Assembly: GCA_900541575.1 (NCBI GenBank)
Contig: UQKO01000033.1
Location: forward strand, 1 to 28,421
Length of the DNA: 28,421 bases
DNA from: an uncultured Prevotella sp.
GTDB taxonomy: Bacteria; Bacteroidota; Bacteroidia; Bacteroidales; Bacteroidaceae
Reading direction: 5' to 3'
Shown here: piece by piece, positions 23,263 to 28,421 of the stretch
Layout: the number at the start of each line of letters is the position of its first letter
How positions within the stretch are numbered: the stretch's first letter is position 1
Notes under the pieces: generated by a model
What the model saw: the letters and a program-made list of their open reading frames with translations, nothing else
What the model was told of the DNA's origin: nothing
The model's database searches: none
Translations under genes and position numbers: made by a program

Positions 23263-23460
23263 GTTTGAAGGTTATGAGGTCGCTTCGCTCCGTTTGGAGT
23301 TTGAAGGTTATGAGGTTATAAAGTTACTCTGGCTCTTGAGTTTGGTAGCCTAAAAGAGCTCTACCAAGGAAAGGAAACTTTATAACCTAATAACCTCAAA
23401 ACTTAAAACTCAAGATATAACCTCAAAACTTAAAACCCAAGATATAAACCCCAAGATATA
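23263..23460. repeat. Direct and inverted repeats between the aminotransferase and DAHP synthase genes
   Basis: GTCGCTTCGCTCCGTT (23279-23294) and GGTTATGAGGTTATAAAGTT (23306-23325) copy the repeats found after pheA. The latter is matched 19 of 20 by its inverse, AACTTTATAACCTAATAACC (23376-23395), with an inner inverted pair TTGGTAG/CTACCAA (23342-23367), so a long stem-loop is possible. Further downstream the words CCTCAAAACTTAAAAC and CAAGATATAA are repeated two and three times. Confidence 0.8.
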
Positions 23461-23510
23461 AACTTGGAACAAAAGAAATATTAGCAAACATCTAAAAACT
23501 CATCTATATT

Positions 23511-24578
23511 ATGGCACTCAATCTGTCTCCACTCAACTTGACTGATCACGACGACAAGCGTCCTGTAGTAATAGCTGGTCCCTGCTCGGCCGAAACAGAA
23601 GAACAAGTAATGAACACCGCTACGCAGCTTTCCAAGAAAGGTATCAAACTTTTCCGCGCTGGCATTTGGAAGCCTCGTACCAAGCCCGGAGGCTTCGAGG
23701 GCGTAGGCGAAGAAGGCCTGTCTTGGCTTAATCGCGTACAGAAGGAACTTGGCATGAAGGTATGCACTGAGGTTGCTACACATGCTCACGTAGAAGCTTG
23801 TCTCAAAGCTGGTGTCGACTTGCTTTGGATTGGTGCACGCACCGTGGCCAATCCCTTTGCTATGCAGGAAATTGCCGACACACTGAAAGGCGTAGACATC
23901 CCTGTATTGGTGAAGAATCCTGTTAACCCCGACTTGGAACTTTGGATTGGTGGTCTCGAACGTATCAACCAGGCTGGTATCACCCGTTTGGGCGTGATTC
24001 ATCGTGGATTCTCTACCTATGAGAAGAAGCTTTATCGCAATCTGCCGATGTGGCACATTCCCATTGAGCTACGTCGTCGTTGTCCTGGCTTACCAATCTT
24101 TGGCGATCCTAGCCATATCGGTGGTAAGCGTGAACTAATCGCTCCGTTGGCCCAGCAAGCCATGGACCTTGGCTTTGATGGTCTCATCGTAGAGAGCCAC
24201 TGCAATCCTGATGCTGCTTGGAGCGATGCTAGCCAGCAAGTAACTCCCGATGTGCTCGACTTCATTCTCGACAAGCTCGTGATTCGTAAGATTACCGAAA
24301 CTACCGAAAGCCTCAACGCACTGCGTAGACAAATTGACGAGATTGACAATACACTCATCGAACTTCTTGCTAAGCGTATGCGCATCAGCCGCGAGATTGG
24401 TGAATACAAGCGTCAACACGATATGACTGTGGTACAAACAAGCCGCTACACCGAGATTCTTGACAAGCGTGGTGCTCAGGGTGTGCTCTGTGGCATGTCG
24501 TCCGACTTCATCAAGGATGTGTTCGAAAGCATCCACGAAGAGAGCGTTCGCCAACAAATTGAGGTAATGAACAAGTAA
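23511..24578 (+). CDS. Bifunctional DAHP synthase (type I-beta) / chorismate mutase
   Basis: This 355-residue fusion catalyses the first step of the shikimate pathway (phosphoenolpyruvate plus erythrose 4-phosphate to DAHP) and chorismate to prephenate. Residues 1-260 are a type I-beta DAHP synthase: GPCSAE at 23-28 with metal-binding Cys25, KPRTKPGGFEG from 54, WIGART near 106 and GDPSHIGGKRE near 198-208. Residues 266-355 are an AroQ-type chorismate mutase (LNALRRQIDEIDNTLIELLAKRM, then EIGEYKRQ). The mutase is C-terminal, as in characterised enzymes of Porphyromonas and Prevotella, and opposite to Bacillus. In such fusions the mutase domain also mediates allosteric control of DAHP synthesis, reported for prephenate; that this copy behaves the same is inferred. 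Confidence 0.93.
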   Translation: MALNLSPLNLTDHDDKRPVVIAGPCSAETEEQVMNTATQLSKKGIKLFRAGIWKPRTKPGGFEGVGEEGLSWLNRVQKELGMKVCTEVATHAHVEACLKAGVDLLWIGARTVANPFAMQEIADTLKGVDIPVLVKNPVNPDLELWIGGLERINQAGITRLGVIHRGFSTYEKKLYRNLPMWHIPIELRRRCPGLPIFGDPSHIGGKRELIAPLAQQAMDLGFDGLIVESHCNPDAAWSDASQQVTPDVLDFILDKLVIRKITETTESLNALRRQIDEIDNTLIELLAKRMRISREIGEYKRQHDMTVVQTSRYTEILDKRGAQGVLCGMSSDFIKDVFESIHEESVRQQIEVMNK

Positions 24579-24620
24579 CACCACGCGCTAGCAGATTTAG
24601 AATATAAGGATACGAGTGGA

Positions 24621-24718
24621 CGAGTTTACAGGTAAGCGGGAACTACTTTAATGGTGGTTCTTCCGCTTAAATAGGAGCGGAAACACACAAGCCATATACA
24701 TCCTTACCTGTCAACTCG
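24621..24718 (+). repeat. Large inverted repeat with internal alternative hairpins before tyrA
   Basis: CGAGTTTACAGGTAAG (24621-24636) pairs with CTTACCTGTCAACTCG (24703-24718), 15 of 16 positions. Inside, TTCCGCT (24661-24667) can pair with AGCGGAA (24676-24682) or, exclusively, CCGCTT (24663-24668) with AAGCGG (24634-24639). No T run follows. It fills the gap between the DAHP synthase and tyrA genes and could be a structured regulatory RNA or a small palindromic repeat. Confidence 0.65.
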
Positions 24719-24774
24719 CTCTCTTGCAACCATCTATTCCTCCACAACGGGGGGATATTAGCACATTCATAAAA

Positions 24775-25548
24775 ATGAAGATTCTTATACTAGGTGCAGG
24801 AAAGATGGGATCGTTCTTTGTTGACCTGCTGAGTTTCGACCACGAAACGGCGGTCTATGATGTTGACCCCAAGCGTCTGCGCTTTATGTACAACACGCAA
24901 CGATTCACGACCGTAGAGGAAATAGAGGATTTCCAACCCGAACTCGTAATCAATGCCGTCACATTGAAGTATACACTGGATGTTTTCCGCTCTGTGATTC
25001 CTCACCTTCCCGCCGACTGCATACTAAGCGACATTGCCTCAGTGAAAACGGGATTTCAGGATTTCTACGAAAGCACAGGCATGCGCTACGTTTCCACTCA
25101 CCCAATGTTTGGCCCCACCTTTGCCAACCTCGGAGCTTTAAGCACTGAGAATGCCATCATTATCAGCGAGGGCGACTATATGGGACGCATCTTCTTCCGC
25201 GCCCTCTACAACCGTCTTGACCTGCACATCTGCGAATACACTTTTAAGCAACACGACGAGACCGTGGCCTACTCTATCGGTACGCCTTTTGTGAGCACTT
25301 TCGTATTTGCCGCTGTGATGAAGCATCAAGATGCTCCGGGCACAACGTTTAAGCGCCACATGCAGATAGCCCGCGGCGTATTGGGAGAGGACGACACGCT
25401 GCTACGCGAAATCTTATTCAATCCACACACAAGTGGACAGGTGGAGAAAATTCGCGAAGAGCTTAAAGAACTTCTCAACATCATTGATGCCAAGGACGAG
25501 AAAGCTTTCAATGCTTATTTAAAGAATATTCGAGAGAATATAAAATGA
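24775..25548 (+). CDS. tyrA: Prephenate dehydrogenase
   Basis: This enzyme oxidatively decarboxylates prephenate to 4-hydroxyphenylpyruvate with NAD(P)+, the branch to tyrosine. From the ATG at 24775 it has 257 residues: an N-terminal Rossmann fold with GAGKMG at 7-12, then SDIASVKT at 85-92 and the catalytic-region motif THPMFGP at 108-114, followed by a helical dimer domain. There is no ACT or chorismate mutase domain. A TTG start at 24724 would add 17 residues before the Rossmann strand and is less likely. It is the last gene of the aromatic operon, 196 bp after the DAHP synthase gene, and is followed by the hairpin at 25605. Confidence 0.9.
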   Translation: MKILILGAGKMGSFFVDLLSFDHETAVYDVDPKRLRFMYNTQRFTTVEEIEDFQPELVINAVTLKYTLDVFRSVIPHLPADCILSDIASVKTGFQDFYESTGMRYVSTHPMFGPTFANLGALSTENAIIISEGDYMGRIFFRALYNRLDLHICEYTFKQHDETVAYSIGTPFVSTFVFAAVMKHQDAPGTTFKRHMQIARGVLGEDDTLLREILFNPHTSGQVEKIREELKELLNIIDAKDEKAFNAYLKNIRENIK

Positions 25549-25604
25549 CACAACCTTCGGATTCTGTATGAACGGGATAAATCCGAAATTTGAAAATAGA
25601 AGCA

Positions 25605-25651
25605 TTATAGGGAATGGGGGCGAAGCAAAACTTCGCCCCCATTCCCTATAA
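25605..25651. terminator. Bidirectional terminator between tyrA and the methyltransferase gene
   Basis: The left arm 25605-25625 (TTATAGGGAATGGGGGCGAA plus G) and the right arm 25631-25651 are perfectly complementary over 21 bp around CAAAA. It separates two convergent operons and is the strongest hairpin in the window. Confidence 0.93.
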
Positions 25652-25722
25652 ACTTATTTATTGCTTCGTGGATGATGTCCGACGCAGGAACGCACCGGAT
25701 TTTCTGCAAATGAAGTGTCTCC

Positions 25723-26967
25723 CTACTCCACCTCGAGCACTAATCCCTTCAAGTATTCTCCCTCTGGATGATAGATATTGATGGGATGGTCGGCAGGCTG
25801 ATGGAGCTGGTGAAGAATGCGCACATGACGCCCACTCTGGGCTGCGGCAGTAAACACAGCCAAACGGAACTGATCTTTATTAACAGCCTGCGAGCAGCTG
25901 AATGTGAAGATGATACCACCGGGTTTTATCTTGCGAAAAGCTATGGCATTAAGGCGTGTATACCCTTTCAACGCACGCTGAAGAGCATCCTTGTGTTTGG
26001 CAAAAGCAGGAGGATCAAGCACGATGAGGTCGTAATTACTACCGGCTTGCTCCAAAAATTTAAAAGCATCCTCTGCAAAAGCTTCATGACGTGTGTCACC
26101 GGGGAAATTCATCTCTGCATTCGCACGTGTTAGATCAATGGCCTTGGCTGAAGAGTCTACAGAGTGAACAAGGTTGGCTCCGCCACGCATAGCATATACA
26201 CTGAAACCACCTGTATAGCAGAACATATTGAGCACATTGCGTCCCTTGGCATAATGTTCTAGGAGCGAACGATTCTCACGCTGATCCACAAAGAATCCTG
26301 TCTTTTGTCCGCGAAGCCAGTCTATATGGAATTTCAGTCCGTTTTCTGTAGCTACATTGCCCTCATCATGTCCGCGCAGGAAACCATTTTCCTGGTGCAG
26401 ATCAGCCTTAAAAGGAAGTGTAGTCTCCGACTTATAGTAGACATTCTCTATCAAACCGTCAGAAGCAGCTATCAATGCGTCAGCTATTTCTTCGCGACAA
26501 ACGTGCATACCCACAGAATGAGCTTGCATCACAGCCGTCTTGCCATACACATCGATGACAAGGCCTGGCAAGCGGTCACCCTCGCCATGCACAAGACGAT
26601 AGATATCATTGTCCTCACGTCCGGTGAGTTGCAGCGCCTTGCGTAAGCGAAAAGCCTCGAAAAGCCGACGTTGCCAAAAGTCGTGATTGATAGGTTCTTC
26701 ATCGAAGGTGAGCATACGCACAGCAATAGAGCCTACTTGATAGTGACCATAGCCCATAAGTTCATCTTCAAAAGAAACCACGCGTACGATGTCTCCCTCA
26801 TTCAATACGCCATTTGCTCCAGCGATTGCTCCTGAAAACACCCAAGGATGGAAACGCTTTAGACTTTCGCTCTTGCCTCGACGCAGGAATATAGTAGTAA
26901 TGCCACCCACTTGGGGAGCCTGGATATGCTTCATCTCGTGTGAAGCTTTCTTGCTTGAATATTTCAT
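25723..26967 (-). CDS. rlmI: RlmI-like class I SAM-dependent rRNA (cytosine-C5) methyltransferase
   Basis: This 414-residue protein resembles RlmI, which methylates C1962 of 23S rRNA at C5 using S-adenosylmethionine. An N-terminal PUA-like domain carries the HPWVFSGAI motif at 40-48. The central region contains QKTGFFVDQR at 221-230, followed by the SAM-binding NMFCYTGGF at 247-255, the DPPAF motif at 318-322 and the catalytic Cys358 in FSCS. The ATG at 26967 gives 11 extra residues before a second Met (26934); either could be used. It starts 14 bp after the stop of the exonuclease gene, so the two are surely co-transcribed. The exact rRNA target is inferred from family membership. Confidence 0.88.
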   Translation of the reverse strand: MKYSSKKASHEMKHIQAPQVGGITTIFLRRGKSESLKRFHPWVFSGAIAGANGVLNEGDIVRVVSFEDELMGYGHYQVGSIAVRMLTFDEEPINHDFWQRRLFEAFRLRKALQLTGREDNDIYRLVHGEGDRLPGLVIDVYGKTAVMQAHSVGMHVCREEIADALIAASDGLIENVYYKSETTLPFKADLHQENGFLRGHDEGNVATENGLKFHIDWLRGQKTGFFVDQRENRSLLEHYAKGRNVLNMFCYTGGFSVYAMRGGANLVHSVDSSAKAIDLTRANAEMNFPGDTRHEAFAEDAFKFLEQAGSNYDLIVLDPPAFAKHKDALQRALKGYTRLNAIAFRKIKPGGIIFTFSCSQAVNKDQFRLAVFTAAAQSGRHVRILHQLHQPADHPINIYHPEGEYLKGLVLEVE

Positions 26968-26981
26968 TATTGGTAGGGGGA

Positions 26982-27608
26982 TTATACGGATTCTGTTTCT
27001 ACAAGTTGATATTTACGCGACTCTTTGAGCGACTTGAGTTCCTTATAAAGTTGGATACACGTATAAGCATCTGTGGCGGCATATACTCGCTGCGACTCTG
27101 TGAGCGTGTCGGCCTCCCAATTAGATAATTGTGCCGACTTAGAAATGCGCATATGGAACACGTTGGCATAGAGTTTCTGAAGACTCATATCGAGTATGCC
27201 CATCTGCCGAGCATAGTCTTGCAAGTCGATATAGCCACCGGGAACAAATGCAGGATCACGACGACGAAGCATCAAGAAATCATCCTTGAGCGAAAGACCC
27301 ACCTTGAGCACATGCTCATCGGCCATAAGTTGTGATAGACAAGGAAGAAAGCCCGTCTCGTTCAGTCGGAAGAGAAAGCACAATTCCTCATTGGCCACTT
27401 GCAGAAGAGCCACCTTATGGCTCTCGCCTTTACGAAAGGAAGGACGCGTTTCGGTGTCAATACCCAAGATGGGCGATTGGCGAAGCACCTCCACAGCCCG
27501 TTGAGCTTCGCTCTCGCTTTTTATCACATAAATACGTCCACCGAAGGAAAAACGCGGGAGGGGCGAGATGAACGACTTATTGGTTTTTATAAATAGTTGG
27601 CGCACCAT
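26982..27608 (-). CDS. DEDDy 3'-5' exonuclease (RNase D/WRN-exonuclease type)
   Basis: This single-domain exonuclease of the DnaQ-like fold, 208 residues from the ATG at 27608, degrades nucleic acid from the 3' end with two metal ions. Exo I is DTET (Asp51, Glu53), Exo II lies in SLKDDFLML (Asp109 or Asp110) and Exo III is Y176-AAT-D180, so all four acidic residues and the Tyr are present. No HRDC domain is attached, unlike RNase D proper, so it is closer to the stand-alone WRN-type exonucleases. An upstream ATG at 27722 would overlap the preceding gene by 67 bp and add residues unlike the family, so I reject it. The gene is middle member of a three-gene minus-strand operon. Confidence 0.88.
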   Translation of the reverse strand: MVRQLFIKTNKSFISPLPRFSFGGRIYVIKSESEAQRAVEVLRQSPILGIDTETRPSFRKGESHKVALLQVANEELCFLFRLNETGFLPCLSQLMADEHVLKVGLSLKDDFLMLRRRDPAFVPGGYIDLQDYARQMGILDMSLQKLYANVFHMRISKSAQLSNWEADTLTESQRVYAATDAYTCIQLYKELKSLKESRKYQLVETESV

Positions 27609-27655
27609 GGTCTGGTCTTGAAATAATACGTTCGTAAATGAAGTTTTCACTCCGA

Positions 27656-28171
27656 CTATTCTCTTACAGAGAGGTAAACATCGTGAATTGCTCTCAGAGA
27701 GTTGAGGAGTTTTTGTCCCCATTGCAAATAAAACTCATCCATTGCTTCATAGAGAGCCAATTGCATTGTCTCTTCATATCCTTCGCGGAAAGCCTCCACC
27801 AGTTCGCGCAGTTGCTGATAAATATCGGCCAAGTTTTCGCTAATAGTGCAGAGAACAGGGTGTTCGGAGTATTTAAAATCTTCTACGAACACGTCGAGAA
27901 AGTCGTCCTTCTCGCCAAGGATGCGAGCCACGCATCCACGCACGTAGTCGTAATCGGCTTCCGTCAGCTTTTTTTCCACCCATCCTGCTTGTTCGGGCAC
28001 ATTGCCTAGCATAGAAGCTTTCAAATAAAGCATTGGCAGCATTCCACGCATCACGTGCAGGAAGTCGTCTAATTCCCGACCCTCGCTTTGTTCCAAATAT
28101 TTACAAAATTCCGTGCTCACCGTAATAAAATCGAGCACCGGTTGCGAGTACAAATAGTTATCTTCGTTCAT
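27656..28171 (-). CDS. DUF5063-type conserved protein (function unknown)
   Basis: From the ATG at 28171 this is a 171-residue acidic, mostly helical, cytoplasmic protein (MNEDNYLYSQPVLDFITVSTEFCKYL at the start, WGQKLLNSLRAIHDVYLSV at the end) with no signal peptide. It fits the DUF5063 family that in Bacteroidales sits beside this exonuclease and methyltransferase; the assignment is from memory of that pattern, and the role is unknown. A longer reading to 28297 is contradicted by the promoter box at 28180-28187, which would lie inside it. The stop is 47 bp before the exonuclease ATG. Confidence 0.72.
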   Translation of the reverse strand: MNEDNYLYSQPVLDFITVSTEFCKYLEQSEGRELDDFLHVMRGMLPMLYLKASMLGNVPEQAGWVEKKLTEADYDYVRGCVARILGEKDDFLDVFVEDFKYSEHPVLCTISENLADIYQQLRELVEAFREGYEETMQLALYEAMDEFYLQWGQKLLNSLRAIHDVYLSVRE

Positions 28172-28179
28172 ACAGGGTG

Positions 28180-28211
28180 CAAAGTTAGTGCAAACCGAAC
28201 GCAATAACAAG
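28180..28211 (-). promoter_or_regulatory. Promoter of the DUF5063-exonuclease-rlmI operon
   Basis: On the minus strand CTTG (28208-28211, one mismatch to TTTG) is followed after 20 nt by TAACTTTG (28180-28187) and CACC. Only 8 nt separate the box from the ATG at 28171, so the mRNA leader would be only a few bases. It decides the start codon of the first gene. The -33 side lies within the palindrome at 28201-28240. Confidence 0.6.
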
Positions 28212-28282
28212 AGAAAAACTCGTTTTTCGCTTGGTATTGCTGAGGTGCAGCCTAACTTCGGCGAAGCCAAAGTGCAAACCGA
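28187..28282. repeat. Direct repeat AGTGCAAACCGA flanking a 40-bp palindrome
   Basis: AGTGCAAACCGA occurs at 28187-28198 and 28271-28282, each followed by a similar CAA-rich stretch. Between them 28201-28240 is a near-perfect palindrome (18 of 20 pairs, centre AAAAACTCGTTTTT). It lies over and upstream of the promoter of the DUF5063 gene. Confidence 0.65.
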
Positions 28283-28375
28283 CAGAAGCAACAACAACTT
28301 CGTCTTTCAATCCTCCACATTAGACGATATCGTCTCCCAATCGTAGTTTTCCCATTTCCGAATCATCTTCAAGAG

Positions 28376-28421
28376 CTTTACCGGACGGCAGCGGCAGCGC
28401 TACCACTGCCGTCCGGTAGAG
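28376..28421. repeat. Large palindrome at the window end, possibly continuing beyond it
   Basis: Centred on AGCGCT (28396-28401), 20 of 23 positions on each side are complementary, with outer arms TACCGGACGGCAG and CTGCCGTCCGGTA. The minus strand contains ACGGCAGTGGTAGCGCTGCC, close to ACGGCAGTGGTAGAGCAGCC at 16680-16699. The region 28298-28375 shows nothing else. Confidence 0.7.

Noticed and set aside
23481..24056. 191-residue ORF antisense to the DAHP synthase gene
   Set aside because: The plus-strand frame is a clear enzyme; the opposite frame has no motif.
24651..24674. Seven-codon ORF MVVLPLK before tyrA as a possible leader peptide
   Set aside because: No Phe, Tyr or other regulatory codon run, no visible ribosome-binding context and no terminator; chance is sufficient.

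Overview
The window looks like a chromosomal segment of a Bacteroidales bacterium, most likely a Prevotella relative. Evidence: recurrent Bacteroidetes-type promoter boxes (TTTG, about 19 nt, TAnnTTTG), a lipoprotein form of TamA (TamL) next to TamB, a secreted protein with a short DLSGRRV...GVYI..GKK tail, a small protein of the Prevotella-like MKKTYIAPQ...WED type, and a DAHP synthase-chorismate mutase fusion with the mutase at the C-terminus. No plasmid, phage or transposase gene is visible; it reads as core genome with ordinary intergenic repeats.

Layout. 1-355: three tRNA genes (Gly-GCC, Leu-CAG, Leu-GAG, the last cut by the window edge) on the minus strand behind a well-formed promoter. 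562-11028: a minus-strand run tamB, tamL, uup-like ABC-F ATPase, rarA (envelope biogenesis, then translation and replication maintenance). Divergent from it, 11299-12734 hold a TetR-family regulator and fabG. A palindrome inside the tamB promoter, beside the tetR gene, is a candidate operator that could link fatty-acid synthesis and envelope transport. 12972-16017: an RluA-type pseudouridine synthase, a four-helix-bundle protein, and a secreted protein followed by a 58-residue small protein. 16018-16994 has no convincing gene but holds a 22-bp-phased repeat block and a strong terminator. 16995-20230: a carboxyltransferase whose biotinyl-like domain has His where biotinyl-Lys should be, and a divergent CobW/COG0523 GTPase with a His-rich metal loop.

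20520-25651 is the most interesting part: a phenylalanine/tyrosine operon (pheA, aminotransferase, DAHP synthase-chorismate mutase, tyrA). It is preceded by a consensus promoter, an unannotated 30-codon leader peptide with nine Phe/Tyr codons in ten, and an intrinsic terminator whose 5' arm can pair instead with a sequence inside the leader ORF. This has the layout of a ribosome-mediated transcription attenuator sensing both Phe and Tyr. Together the four enzymes cover entry into the shikimate pathway (DAHP), chorismate to prephenate, and prephenate to Phe and Tyr. The internal intergenic gaps carry inverted and direct repeats that may form further RNA structure. A long hairpin at 25605-25651 closes the operon.

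25723-28171 (minus strand): a DUF5063-type protein, a DEDDy 3'-5' exonuclease and an RlmI-like rRNA methyltransferase in one probable operon. The window ends in a large palindrome that shares sequence with the repeat block near 16.7 kb.
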